DNA from: Bacteroidales bacterium UBA1205
Lineage (GTDB): Bacteria > Bacteroidota > Bacteroidia > Bacteroidales > WCHB1-69
DNA: 64,000 nt
Assembly (NCBI GenBank): GCA_002309615.1
Contig: DBXT01000057.1
Span: 3,434-67,433, forward strand
Reading direction: 5' to 3'
Positions 8,157 through 18,175 of the stretch are shown piece after piece; position 1 is the first letter of the stretch, and each line of letters begins with the position of its first letter. The notes under the pieces were generated by a model. The model saw nothing but the letters and a program-made list of their open reading frames with translations, did no database searches and was not told the origin of the DNA. The position numbers and the translations under genes are program-made.

Positions 8157-8462
8157 ATGTTCAATAGACGAATATTCAAAAATATACATTACAGTATTAT
8201 ATTATTGGTTTTGACCGTTTTTTGTCTTACCGTAAGTTCGTGCCGCACTGCCGGAGAAAGAGCTCAAATACAAGTTGCCAAAGCTCAAGAGCAAAAGAGG
8301 AAAGAAGGTTATAAAGAATATAAAAAAGCCTACAAGCGGCATTTGGAAAATCAAAGCAAAGATACACGCAAGCGTATAAAAAAACAAATACGGGCTAAAA
8401 AGAAAGAATACCGCCGACAGGGCATGGGTGGCCGGTTCAAACCCGCCTGCATTCCGGACTGA
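8157..8462 (+). CDS. Small basic lipoprotein, unknown function
   Basis: 101 residues with an N-terminal hydrophobic segment ending in a lipobox-like VSSC (about residues 26-29), so probably a lipoprotein. The rest is very rich in Lys and Arg and helical (KAQEQKRKEGYKEYKKAYKRHL). The end GMGGRFKPACIPD carries one more Cys. It starts five bases after the stop of the preceding secreted protein and likely shares its transcript. I do not recognise a named family. Confidence 0.75.
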   Translation: MFNRRIFKNIHYSIILLVLTVFCLTVSSCRTAGERAQIQVAKAQEQKRKEGYKEYKKAYKRHLENQSKDTRKRIKKQIRAKKKEYRRQGMGGRFKPACIPD

Positions 8463-8470
8463 TTTTTTTA

Positions 8471-8492
8471 TTTCAACAAAAAATTGTTGAAA
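8471..8492. terminator. Perfect inverted repeat behind the small lipoprotein gene
   Basis: TTTCAACAA, four A, TTGTTGAAA. It lies 9 bases after the stop and could end the upstream transcript, although no T-run follows. It could also be an operator for the large receptor operon downstream. Confidence 0.4.
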
Positions 8493-8591
8493 CTATTATA
8501 CGAACAATTTTATTAGATTGTTTATTAGGTATTTAAGTTTTCAACAGCATTGTTTTCTATATAAAAAGTTATTTTGTATTGAAAATATTGG

Positions 8592-8599
8592 TATTTTTG
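8592..8599 (+). promoter_or_regulatory. Promoter -7 element for the receptor operon
   Basis: TATTTTTG, matching TAnnTTTG, 16 bases before the first ATG at 8616. The nearest TTTG upstream (8573-8576) is 15 bp away, shorter than the usual 19 or so. Confidence 0.5.
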
Positions 8600-8615
8600 T
8601 CAGTCTGAAAAAGTA

Positions 8616-11600
8616 ATGGATAAAATTTTTATGAATATGCTTAGAAAAATACTTTTTACACTTGTAATAGTGTTATTTATGGGTAGTATGGCTTTAGGGC
8701 AGAATGCTACGATTAAAGGAAAAGTTACCGAAACAGATGGAAAAACTCCCATCGAGTTTGCAAATGTGCAGCTGATGCAAGAGGGCTCGTTGGTGATGGG
8801 AGCTGTTACGGATGAGGACGGTCAATATACACTTAAACCTATATCGGCAGGTAAATATGACCTTATTGTAACTTTTACCGGATATGCCAAATATAACTTA
8901 ACAGGCTTGGAAGTGCATGGTAGTGAAATTAAGATTCAAGATGTGACCATGAGTTCTTCCGCCATAGTAAAAGGGGAAGTAAAGGTTGTTGCAGAACGTC
9001 CGTTGTTTTCTAAGGATCAAACAGTTACAGAAGATAGGGTTACCTCGGAAGAAATGAATAATATGGCCGGTAAATCCGTATCCAACGTATTGTCCACCAT
9101 GGCCGGTGTTACAGTAAGTTCCGGTGGTGGTATGAACGTACGTGGTAATCGTGACGGGCAAACGGCATATTATGTTGATGGTGTTAAAACATCTTCCGTT
9201 CCTCAAGGTGCTATCGGAGAAATGGCTCTTTTGATGGGAGCTCTTCCTGCAAAATACGGTGACGCTACCTCTGTAGTAGAAATCGAAACCAAAGGCCCTT
9301 CTCGTGAACATCACGGAAATGTAGAGGCAACAGGTAGTATAGACGGTTATAATTCTTTTGGTTTGCAGTTTGACTTTTCCGGTCCTATAGGCAAACAAAA
9401 AGAAGGCGCTACCAAGGTAGGATATTTAATTTCCGGTGAAGCCGGTTACAGCACCGGTGGTGCAGTAAGAGGCGGTTCCTACAGAGCCAGTCAAGAAACG
9501 ATAGATTATTTAATACATAACCCCTTACGTGCAGCCGATGCTTCTTCTTCGGCAGCAGTGGCCATGAATGCCAATTATGTTACTTTTTATCAAGAAGGAG
9601 AAATTCTTTCTTTGGAAGAAAAAAGAGCTCATCGTTTGCAAAATTCATGGTCTTATTCAGGACAGTTGGCAGGTAAAATAGACATACGTACTCCCAAAAA
9701 CATTGACTTAATGTTCACAGGAAACGTTTCCTATGGTCGCGGAAGAAGTTATAACTTCAGCAATTCTTTGTTTAATTCCGCTAACAACGGCATGTCCAAT
9801 TCCTTATCATGGAATGTGAATGCTCGTTTCACCCAACGTTTCAATTCCAACAAAGATGCTAAAATCCAAAATGCATTTTATCGTTTACAAGCATATTATA
9901 TTCAATCCAATAGTCATAGTTATAGTCATATTCATAAAGATAATTTGTTCGACTATGGTTATATAGGTAAATTTGAACATACTATGTCCAAATATTATCA
10001 AGGTAATCAGGAAGTGGAGCTTGAAAATGGTGAAATCATTTCCACCAACGCTCTTTCCACCTATTATATATCAGATGTAAAATTCACCCCCGGTTCACAA
10101 AATTACGCTTTGGCTCAATATACTTTAGGAGCGTATGAACGTGCAGGCGGTACTATAGTAAACGATGAATATCTTCAAAGATACAAAGGTTTGCGTAACG
10201 GAGATTATCCGGGTTCTGCGGCATATGGTTTGTTTACCGCTCCCGGTATTCCTTACAACGGTAACGGCTATTCCTCCAGTGACCGTATAGGTGCTAAAGC
10301 AATGGTATCGTTTGATATTAAAGGTAAAGAAGGAAAAGACCATAATATAGAATTCGGTTTTGAATATATTCAAACCACCTCACGCAGTTATTCCATTTCT
10401 CCTGTAGGATTATGGACATTAATGCGTCAATATGCCAATTCACATATTCAAGAGTTGGATAAAAACAATCCTATATTCTATTATGATGAAAACGGTCAAA
10501 TGATAGACACCGTTGACTACAAACGTTTGGTCAGTGTGGATGCCCAAAGCACATTTGACAAAAACATAAGAGCTAAATTAGGTGCTGCAGAAGATGAATG
10601 GATAGACATAGACGCATACGATCCTTCCACCTATTCTTTGGATATGTTCAGTGCAGAAGAATTGTTTAACGGTGGTAACAATATAGTATCTTATTACGGT
10701 TATAATTATACCGGAAATAAGAAAATAAACAAAGCCATCACCATGTCGGATATGCAAAATTGGTTTAATGAAAGCGATAAATCTTCTAAAAGAGATTTCT
10801 CTGTTATAGGAGCTTCCAAGCCCATACGTATGGCTGCTTACATTCAAGATAAATTTGCTATCAAGAGTTTGTATTTCAGTTTAGGTTTGCGTTTAGACAT
10901 ATTTGACAATAACCAACCTTACGTTAAAGACCTTTTCTTGTATAGAGAATCATATACTGTAAAAGAAGCACAAAATGCAGGTTTAATTTCGAAAGAAACT
11001 TATGTTCCTGATTTTATTAGCGGTAGTGATGATTATTACGTATATGTACAAGATGCTGCCTCACAAGATGTAACCATTACCGCATATCGTAAGGGTTTAA
11101 CATGGTACGATGCCGATGGTAATGAGGTAACCGATGCCGCTACTTTGGCAGCCGCTGCCGGACAACCCAACCTTTTACCTTTGTTAAAAGACCTTCCGGG
11201 TGCATCGGATGTAACAAAAGTAAATTATAAGGCATTTGCAGATTATACACCTACATTCTCTAACGGAGGTATTACCCTTTCTCCTCGTATTTCTTTCTCA
11301 TTTGTGGTAGGTGAAAGTTCGGTATTTTCCGCCAGCTATAATATAGTTACCAACACCGCTTCCCAACGTTTGAATCCGCTTTCGTATCTCTATTTTGAAA
11401 AATTTGCAGGTGCATCTTCAACATTCGCCAACCCTGGTTTGAAACCTGAAAGAAGCATAGATTACGAAGTGGGTTTCCAACAAGGAATCACCAAAGATTT
11501 AAAAGTTGAATTCAAAGCATATTATAGCGAAAAACGTGATCAAGTAGTGGTTTATCACTATAACCAAGCTTATCCTCAAAGTTACTATTCTTACACCAAT

Positions 11601-12365
11601 ATGGACTTTGGTACCACACAAGGTTTCTTGTTCGGTTTAACCATGCGTAGAGTGAAGAATGTATCTTTCAGAGCAAGCTATACTTTACAATTTGCTAAAG
11701 GTACCGGTTCGGATGCAAGTTCCACTTTGGCTTTAATTCGTTCAGGACAACCTAACTTGCGTACTTTAACCACATTGGATTATGACCAACGTCATAAAAT
11801 CAATTTCAATTTTGAATATTCATTCGGTTTCGGCAATGATTATAACGGACCTCGTTCCACCAAAGCATTGGAAAACGGTCGTTCAAGAGAAATCAATTGG
11901 TTACAAGGAGCCGGTCTTAGTTTGCAATTAGGCGTGGGTAGCGGTTTGCCGTATACTCGTTCAAGCGTGGCTTATTCAACCATAGTAAATCAAGGCAGCC
12001 GAAGTGTAGAAGGAGCCATCAACGGTTCTCGTATGCCTTGGGTGGTAGATTGCAATATGAAAATCTGGAAAGATTTTATTTTCACTATAAAGAAAGATGA
12101 GGATATTAGAAAACAAAAGAGCGGATATTTAAGAGTATATGTATCCATGATGAATTTGTTTAATATTAAGAAAGTAAGATCAGTTTACTCCTATACAGGA
12201 AGTCCGATTGATGATGGTTTCTTAACCGCTAATGATTTTCAACAATATATAGCAGCACAAGAAAATGTTCAATCTTTCACGGATTATTATAGGATCAGAG
12301 TACAAGGAATCAACGCACATGGTTCTCCTATGACGGCAGAATTAGGTGTTGCATTTAGTTTTTAG
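8616..12365 (+). CDS. TonB-dependent receptor-like outer-membrane protein with CarboxypepD-regulatory-like domain
   Basis: 1249 residues; a second ATG at 8631 gives a better signal peptide (MLRKILFTLVIVLFMGSMALGQ). Domains in order: a CarboxypepD_reg-like beta-sandwich at about 30-120 (IKGKVTETDGKTPIEFANVQL...GYAKYNL), then a plug at about 135-235 with VRGNRDGQTAYYVDGVKTS and GALPAKYGDATSVVEIETKG, then a long beta-barrel ending in Phe (ELGVAFSF). No N-terminal STN or anti-sigma interaction domain is seen, and the downstream neighbours are a giant secreted protein and a PorV-like barrel, not a SusD. A role in export or surface display of the neighbour is therefore as likely as nutrient uptake. 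Confidence 0.9.
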   Translation: MDKIFMNMLRKILFTLVIVLFMGSMALGQNATIKGKVTETDGKTPIEFANVQLMQEGSLVMGAVTDEDGQYTLKPISAGKYDLIVTFTGYAKYNLTGLEVHGSEIKIQDVTMSSSAIVKGEVKVVAERPLFSKDQTVTEDRVTSEEMNNMAGKSVSNVLSTMAGVTVSSGGGMNVRGNRDGQTAYYVDGVKTSSVPQGAIGEMALLMGALPAKYGDATSVVEIETKGPSREHHGNVEATGSIDGYNSFGLQFDFSGPIGKQKEGATKVGYLISGEAGYSTGGAVRGGSYRASQETIDYLIHNPLRAADASSSAAVAMNANYVTFYQEGEILSLEEKRAHRLQNSWSYSGQLAGKIDIRTPKNIDLMFTGNVSYGRGRSYNFSNSLFNSANNGMSNSLSWNVNARFTQRFNSNKDAKIQNAFYRLQAYYIQSNSHSYSHIHKDNLFDYGYIGKFEHTMSKYYQGNQEVELENGEIISTNALSTYYISDVKFTPGSQNYALAQYTLGAYERAGGTIVNDEYLQRYKGLRNGDYPGSAAYGLFTAPGIPYNGNGYSSSDRIGAKAMVSFDIKGKEGKDHNIEFGFEYIQTTSRSYSISPVGLWTLMRQYANSHIQELDKNNPIFYYDENGQMIDTVDYKRLVSVDAQSTFDKNIRAKLGAAEDEWIDIDAYDPSTYSLDMFSAEELFNGGNNIVSYYGYNYTGNKKINKAITMSDMQNWFNESDKSSKRDFSVIGASKPIRMAAYIQDKFAIKSLYFSLGLRLDIFDNNQPYVKDLFLYRESYTVKEAQNAGLISKETYVPDFISGSDDYYVYVQDAASQDVTITAYRKGLTWYDADGNEVTDAATLAAAAGQPNLLPLLKDLPGASDVTKVNYKAFADYTPTFSNGGITLSPRISFSFVVGESSVFSASYNIVTNTASQRLNPLSYLYFEKFAGASSTFANPGLKPERSIDYEVGFQQGITKDLKVEFKAYYSEKRDQVVVYHYNQAYPQSYYSYTNMDFGTTQGFLFGLTMRRVKNVSFRASYTLQFAKGTGSDASSTLALIRSGQPNLRTLTTLDYDQRHKINFNFEYSFGFGNDYNGPRSTKALENGRSREINWLQGAGLSLQLGVGSGLPYTRSSVAYSTIVNQGSRSVEGAINGSRMPWVVDCNMKIWKDFIFTIKKDEDIRKQKSGYLRVYVSMMNLFNIKKVRSVYSYTGSPIDDGFLTANDFQQYIAAQENVQSFTDYYRIRVQGINAHGSPMTAELGVAFSF

Positions 12366-12400
12366 TAAATAGGGTAAAAAATTAAGAAAAAGATATCATA

Positions 12401-15400
12401 ATGAAAAATATCGTTAAACTATTTAGTATTGTTATAGTAGCATCATTGACGACTATGGGCACAGCAAAGGCAGAGTTATTTGTTGGAGACCCTGTACGAA
12501 AAGCTACTGTTATGAGTAGAAAGGCTGCCGAATGTGTACCTGCATCCGGTTCAAGTCAATTAAGTGTGAACAACGTTCGTGCTTATATCGAAACCAGTGG
12601 TTCTATGTGGTTTCAAAGCAGTAAAGCGCAATATTTCATCCCTAAATCCGGTAATGCCTCTTCCATGTTTGCCGCAGCATTATGGATTGGTGGTATGGAC
12701 GTTGCAGGTCAGTTAAAATTGGCTGCATTGCGATTCAAACAGATAGGTAACGACTTCTGGCCGGGGCCGCTGTTGTTGAGTGATGCAACAATAGACCAAG
12801 CCACATGTTCAATGTACGATAAACATTTTTACATGACCAAAGTAATGGCTCGAAACCATAGAGATAGTTTTAACTTACCGGGCTATACCATGCCTAAAGA
12901 AATTAAAGAATGGCCGGGTAACCCTATAGACGGCAACTCCAAGCAAAGTTGGTATATTGCTCCTTACGTGGATGTTGACGGTGACGGAAGTTACAATCCC
13001 GACAATGGTGATTATCCGTATTATGATTTCGACAACGATTTGTGCCCTTGGACAGAAAAAAACAGATCTTTGGCAGCTGAAGGTCGTTTGCCTCAAACCA
13101 TGGAAACACAAAATAATATTTCCACGGGAGGTATTATGGCAGACCAAGTGTTGAAAGGTGATGCCACCTTATGGTGGATATTCAACGATAAAGGTGCAGC
13201 CCACACCGAAAGTAAAGGCCCGTCTATAGGTTTGGAAATCAGGGCCCAAGCCTTCGGTTTTGCTACCACCGATGAATTGAATAATATGACATTCTATTCT
13301 TATGAAATCATCAACCGTTCCACTTATGAATTAACCGAAACTTATTTCAGTCAATGGGTAGACCCCGATTTGGGATATTCAAAAGACGACTATGTGGGAT
13401 GTGATGTTGAAAGAGGTTTGGGCTATTGCTACAACGGTACGGCAGTTGACGGTAATGGTCTTCCTACCGAATATGGAGCCAACCCTCCTGCAGTAGGTGT
13501 TGACTTTTTCCAAGGTCCTTATTTGGATGCCGACGGTTATGATAACCCGTCTTATAAAGGTGACAATTTTTATGGTCCTTCATTTTCGGTAAATTACGGC
13601 AATGTATGCGAAATAGTTACCGCACATGAAACCATGAGAGAGTTTACATGGCATCTTAAATTTGATACCGCAAGCGGAGCTTGGATAGATACCACTGCTT
13701 ATGTACCCGTAAGAGCTGAAGCTATCAACGGTGTGAATTTTGGTGACGGTATAGTGGATAACGAACGTTTTGGTATGAGACGTTTTGTATATCACAACAA
13801 CGATAACTCCAATACCGGTGACCCGAGTATAGCTGTTGACTATTACAATATGTTAAGAGGTATTTGGAAAGATAACACGCCTATGCGTTATGGTGCCAAT
13901 GGTCACTATAGCCAAACCGGTACAGGTGCTCCTGAATGTGACTTTATGTTTCCCGGTGACACCGACCCGTGTAATTGGGGTACCAAAGGAGAAAACCCCG
14001 GCTTGTTGTGGACAGAAGAAGCAGTGGGTAATGCTCCTGAAGACCGTCGTTTTATGCAGTCTGCCGGTCCGTTTACTTTGAAGGCCGGTTCTATCAACTA
14101 TATCACTGTGGGTATTCCATGGGCAAGAGCAACAGGAACTCCTTGGGCTTCCGTTTTACTTTTGAAAGCCGTGGACGACAAAGCTCAAACTTTGTTTGAA
14201 AGCTGTTTTAAAGTAGTGGACGGTCCTGATGCTCCTGATTTGGTATTCCAAGAAATGGATCAAAAGGTGATATGCTACATTACCAATTCGGCATCTTCAA
14301 ACAACTATAAAGAACTTTACGAAGAAGAAGATCCTTCTATTCCCAGATACAGAGTAAAATCATCTATTGATACAGAAGTAGATACTTTACAAGTGGTGAG
14401 AATAGATACATTATTAGATATCAACGGTCAAGATTCTTTGGTGTATACAGTATATGACACCACCTATACAAGAGCTATAGAAAAATCAGATACCATATAC
14501 CATGATATATATTATAAATTTGAAGGATACCAAATTTATCAATTAGCAGATGCCAATGTAGGTGCAGCCGAATTAACCGATCCCAGCAAAGCTCGTTTGG
14601 CATTCCAATGTGATATTAAAAACGGTGTGGCCACGTTGATTAATTATGAATATGATGCAACGGTAAGCACAGAAGTTCCGAAGTCTAAGGTGGAAGGTGT
14701 TGATAATGGTATCTCCCATAGTTTTGAACTCACGGAAGATAAATTCGGAGAAAGACTTATCAATCACCAAAAATATTATTATATGGCAATAGCATATGCT
14801 TATAATAATTATGAACCTTATGGTACCAGTTCTGATAATCCGGACGGATTGTTCGGTCAAAAAGCTCCTTATTTGGCAGGTAATAAAAATGTTAAATTAT
14901 ACACCGTTATTCCTCACAAGAATGCTATAGAAGAAAACGGAACCATAGCTAATTCGGTATATGGAACACAACCTCAAATAACACAATTGGAAGGACAAGG
15001 AAACGGAGGTAACGCATTAAGACTTACCAAAGCAACGGTAGAAGAAATATTGGCAAACGGTAAAGCCGATAGTTTGGTATTTGAAATCAATGCAGGACCT
15101 ATAGGTGTAAAAGTAATAGACCCCTTGCAGGTAGTGGGTTCTGATTATATAGTAAGATTCTTCAATCCCGACAGCACCAGCGACAATGTTACCGATGAAA
15201 CAATGTGGCAATTGGAATATACCACCGCTTCGGGTAATGATACTATCATCGTTTCCGAACAACCTATTTCGGTTCAAAACGAACAATTGTTTACCAATTT
15301 AGGTATTTCAATCTCTATCAACAATGCTAAATTCGTACCTTTGTGTGACTTTATAGACAAAGAAAACACAAACGCATACTATTTGTATTCTACAGTACAA

Positions 15401-16912
15401 CATATCACCACTACTTCTGAAATGACAGGTCAAGTATTGATATCTTTCTTACCGGACCAAGGTAGTGAAGGTATATATAATTGGATACGTTCAGGTCAAA
15501 CCCGTTCGGGCGATTGGGCATTGGGTAAACAAACATACGAACAGGCACGTCAGGAAGATTATTATATTAAGTTAATCAGTTCCGATGGCAAAGGAATTAC
15601 CACCAACGGTGCCTCTACTTATACTTGTTGGTTGGATAAGGACAAACAATTTGAAAAACTTTTGAATGCCACTTGGGCTCCTTACGCATTAACTTCAATA
15701 TATGACAACTCTCCGGGTTATGGTTTTGAATCACCGGAATACAAAGATGCATACGGCAATTTATTGGATAGCGTTAGAATCAACGAAAATCCGTTCCAAA
15801 CCACTTATCCTCTCATGACGGAATTGTATAGTGTGGATATAGTGTTTACACCGGATACCAATTTATGGACAAGATGTCCTGTGGTGGAAATAGGAAGCGA
15901 TTCCAATGCTACTATAGGCAATGCAAAACGTCACAATTTGAGAAAGAGTCCGTCAGTAGGCAAAGACGGCAAACCTGACGGAAGCGGTTATGGTATGAGT
16001 TGGTTCCCCGGCTATGCTATTTGTATAGAAACAGGAGAACGTTTGAACATCATGTTCGGTGAAGATTCCCGTATGGGAGGTGAAGGAAATAACGGTACCG
16101 ATATGATATTCAATCCGGGAAGAACTGTTATCTACAATACCGGTACCGGATATATAGCCGGCGGCGGACATTATATCTATATTATGGGTCATAGAGATTT
16201 ATACAAAGATAAAGGTGTAAATAGCTATGAATACGAAGAAGCAACTTCCAACAGAATATGTCCGGCATATGATAATGGTGCTTGGTTGTATAACGAGTTA
16301 AAAACCATAGAAGGAATGGCACCCGGCAATGTTCGAAATATTAGAAAGAATTATCTGTACAAAAATGCAATGTGGACATCTATTCCTATTGTTTATGGTG
16401 AAAATTGGTTGCCTGCAGGTTCGGAATATAAGATTTCCATTCGTGTAAGCAGACCATACCAACGTTGGTCGTCAACAAAGAATGTAGGAGTAAATAATCC
16501 TACCAACGATAACATGCCTATGTATAAATTCACCACTAAGAACATAGCAACATTATATAACCAACAAAAAGTTGCGGAAGATCATATGGATAGCATTTAT
16601 ATAGTGCCTAATCCTTATTACGGAGTAGCTTTCGGAGGTTATGAAAATTCTCAAGTAGATACAAGGGTTAAATTGGTGAATTTGCCTAAGAGTTGTAAAA
16701 TAAAGGTGTTTACTTTGGACGGAACATTAATACGTTCGTTTGACAAACCTGACGATGGTACTACTTTATTGGAATGGGATTTGAAAAATTCAGCCAATAT
16801 CCCCATTGCAAGCGGTATGTATATCATTCATATACGAGACAATAAATATAATACAGAAAAAACTGTTAAATTCTTATGTATACAACGTCCATTCGATGTT
16901 AACGCATTCTAA
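12401..16912 (+). CDS. Giant secreted surface protein with T9SS-type C-terminal sorting-like domain
   Basis: 1503 residues with signal peptide (to about residue 24, GTAKA). The N-terminal third contains SMFAAALWIGGMDVAGQLKL and an Asp-rich calcium-loop-like stretch VDVDGDGSYNPDNGDYP near 189-205. The last 90 residues look like a type A sorting domain: IVPNPYYG, KIKVFTLDGTLIRSF, LLEWDLKNSANIPIASGMY and IIHIRDNKYNTEKTVKF. An atypical 11-residue tail (CIQRPFDVNAF) follows. It is predicted to cross the outer membrane by T9SS and stay at the surface. It sits 35 bp after the receptor gene and 26 bp before the PorV-like gene. The central 1000 residues match no family I recognise. Confidence 0.85.
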   Translation: MKNIVKLFSIVIVASLTTMGTAKAELFVGDPVRKATVMSRKAAECVPASGSSQLSVNNVRAYIETSGSMWFQSSKAQYFIPKSGNASSMFAAALWIGGMDVAGQLKLAALRFKQIGNDFWPGPLLLSDATIDQATCSMYDKHFYMTKVMARNHRDSFNLPGYTMPKEIKEWPGNPIDGNSKQSWYIAPYVDVDGDGSYNPDNGDYPYYDFDNDLCPWTEKNRSLAAEGRLPQTMETQNNISTGGIMADQVLKGDATLWWIFNDKGAAHTESKGPSIGLEIRAQAFGFATTDELNNMTFYSYEIINRSTYELTETYFSQWVDPDLGYSKDDYVGCDVERGLGYCYNGTAVDGNGLPTEYGANPPAVGVDFFQGPYLDADGYDNPSYKGDNFYGPSFSVNYGNVCEIVTAHETMREFTWHLKFDTASGAWIDTTAYVPVRAEAINGVNFGDGIVDNERFGMRRFVYHNNDNSNTGDPSIAVDYYNMLRGIWKDNTPMRYGANGHYSQTGTGAPECDFMFPGDTDPCNWGTKGENPGLLWTEEAVGNAPEDRRFMQSAGPFTLKAGSINYITVGIPWARATGTPWASVLLLKAVDDKAQTLFESCFKVVDGPDAPDLVFQEMDQKVICYITNSASSNNYKELYEEEDPSIPRYRVKSSIDTEVDTLQVVRIDTLLDINGQDSLVYTVYDTTYTRAIEKSDTIYHDIYYKFEGYQIYQLADANVGAAELTDPSKARLAFQCDIKNGVATLINYEYDATVSTEVPKSKVEGVDNGISHSFELTEDKFGERLINHQKYYYMAIAYAYNNYEPYGTSSDNPDGLFGQKAPYLAGNKNVKLYTVIPHKNAIEENGTIANSVYGTQPQITQLEGQGNGGNALRLTKATVEEILANGKADSLVFEINAGPIGVKVIDPLQVVGSDYIVRFFNPDSTSDNVTDETMWQLEYTTASGNDTIIVSEQPISVQNEQLFTNLGISISINNAKFVPLCDFIDKENTNAYYLYSTVQHITTTSEMTGQVLISFLPDQGSEGIYNWIRSGQTRSGDWALGKQTYEQARQEDYYIKLISSDGKGITTNGASTYTCWLDKDKQFEKLLNATWAPYALTSIYDNSPGYGFESPEYKDAYGNLLDSVRINENPFQTTYPLMTELYSVDIVFTPDTNLWTRCPVVEIGSDSNATIGNAKRHNLRKSPSVGKDGKPDGSGYGMSWFPGYAICIETGERLNIMFGEDSRMGGEGNNGTDMIFNPGRTVIYNTGTGYIAGGGHYIYIMGHRDLYKDKGVNSYEYEEATSNRICPAYDNGAWLYNELKTIEGMAPGNVRNIRKNYLYKNAMWTSIPIVYGENWLPAGSEYKISIRVSRPYQRWSSTKNVGVNNPTNDNMPMYKFTTKNIATLYNQQKVAEDHMDSIYIVPNPYYGVAFGGYENSQVDTRVKLVNLPKSCKIKVFTLDGTLIRSFDKPDDGTTLLEWDLKNSANIPIASGMYIIHIRDNKYNTEKTVKFLCIQRPFDVNAF

Positions 16913-16938
16913 TTCTAACTTAATAGTAGTAATTTAAA

Positions 16939-18093
16939 ATGATGATAAAGATGAAAAACATATACAGAACAATCTTAGCAGTATCATTAATGATAATAGT
17001 AGCGTTTGCATCACAATCGGCGCAAGCAGGTAATAAAGACCGTTCCGGTCAGGCAGCAGCCAATTATTTATTAATCAATCCTTGGGCAGGTACCAATGGT
17101 TGGGCCGGAGTAGGAATTTCTTCCACCAAAGGAATACAGTCTACTTTCACCAATGTGGCAGGTATGGCATTCACTCGTAAAACAGAAATTGCTTATACCA
17201 ATACCATATACAATGTAGGTGCAAAAATACAATTGAATGCTTTCGGTATAGTGCAAGCATTAAGTAAAGACGGTTATGCCGGTAATTTGGGTGTTACCGC
17301 ATCCATTCTTACTTATGGTGACATACCTATCACCACAGTGGAACAGCCTGAAGGAGGTTTGGGATATTTTAAAAACACCGATTTGGTTTTAGGATTGTCT
17401 TACGCACGTTCGTTTTCTGACAACGTACATGCCGGAGTAACAATTAAAATAGCCAACTCTACAACATCCAACGTTACGGCCACCAGTTTTGCAATAGATG
17501 CCGGTGTGCAATATGTAGCCGGTAGAAACGATCAGTTGCAGTTGGGTGTGGTGTTAAAAAACATAGGAACACCCATGGCTTACAAGGGCAGCGGTATGTC
17601 TATCAGAGGAACAGGAGCTAATGATAAAAACAGCATATTGCATTCTTTTTTGGTAGCCTCCGAATCTGCTGAAATGCCTGCTTTGTTAGCATTAGGTTTT
17701 TCCTACGATTTCTTGTTTGCCGGCAAACAAGCCAGTTCTTCCACCGAATCGGGAACAAAGGCAAGAGTAACCAGAGCAACGGCAGCCCATCGTTTGACAT
17801 TGGCCGGTTCGTTTGTTGCTAATGCTTATTCTCGCGACCAGTTCATTTTCGGTGCAGAGTATAGCTTAATGGATTATTTCCAAGTAAGAGCGGGCTATAT
17901 ATTTGAAGCAGGAATGTTTAATGAAAAAACAGCCACCTCCAACAATTGGGGACCTACAGCAGGCGTTTCATTGTTGGCTCCTTTGGCAAAAAAATCGGTT
18001 AATCCGTCGTCACGTTTAGCGATAGATTATTCCTATAGATTTACAAGGGAATATAAAGGTTGTCACGCAATAGGAGTTCGTATTATCCTCTAA
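16939..18093 (+). CDS. PorV/PorQ family outer-membrane protein (UPF0164-like)
   Basis: 384 residues, signal peptide ending SQSAQAG. It shows the family pattern: AANYLLINPWAGTNGWAGVGISS...FTNVAGMAFTRKTEIAYTNT at the start, repeated short amphipathic strands with Gly turns, and a C-terminal strand SYRFTREYKGCHAIGVRIIL. PorV is the T9SS shuttle that hands cargo to the attachment complex; PorQ-like relatives act on the cell surface. Position directly after a giant T9SS-type cargo suggests a dedicated partner. The gene may start at 16939 or at the second ATG two codons later; one hairpin terminator follows. Confidence 0.85.
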   Translation: MMIKMKNIYRTILAVSLMIIVAFASQSAQAGNKDRSGQAAANYLLINPWAGTNGWAGVGISSTKGIQSTFTNVAGMAFTRKTEIAYTNTIYNVGAKIQLNAFGIVQALSKDGYAGNLGVTASILTYGDIPITTVEQPEGGLGYFKNTDLVLGLSYARSFSDNVHAGVTIKIANSTTSNVTATSFAIDAGVQYVAGRNDQLQLGVVLKNIGTPMAYKGSGMSIRGTGANDKNSILHSFLVASESAEMPALLALGFSYDFLFAGKQASSSTESGTKARVTRATAAHRLTLAGSFVANAYSRDQFIFGAEYSLMDYFQVRAGYIFEAGMFNEKTATSNNWGPTAGVSLLAPLAKKSVNPSSRLAIDYSYRFTREYKGCHAIGVRIIL

Positions 18094-18123
18094 AGAAGAA
18101 TTAGATATTAAGTAAAATTTAGG

Positions 18124-18161
18124 TAGAGGCGCCCTTGATTAAGGGCGGCTCTATGTTTTTT
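18124..18161 (+). terminator. Terminator of the receptor/giant protein/PorV-like operon
   Basis: Hairpin TAGAG..GCCCTT (18124-18136) with AAGGGC..CTCTA (18141-18153), loop GATT, followed by TGTTTTTT. It lies 30 bp behind the PorV-like stop. Confidence 0.85.
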
Positions 18162-18175
18162 GTAATATAAAAGAT

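Noticed and set aside
8425..8462. tRNA T-loop-like GGTTCAAACCC
   Set aside because: It lies in the end of the small lipoprotein gene; no acceptor stem or anticodon arm could be built around it.
8616..18093. SusC/SusD polysaccharide utilisation locus
   Set aside because: There is no SusD-like lipoprotein, no glycoside hydrolase and no two-component or sigma/anti-sigma regulator next to the receptor.
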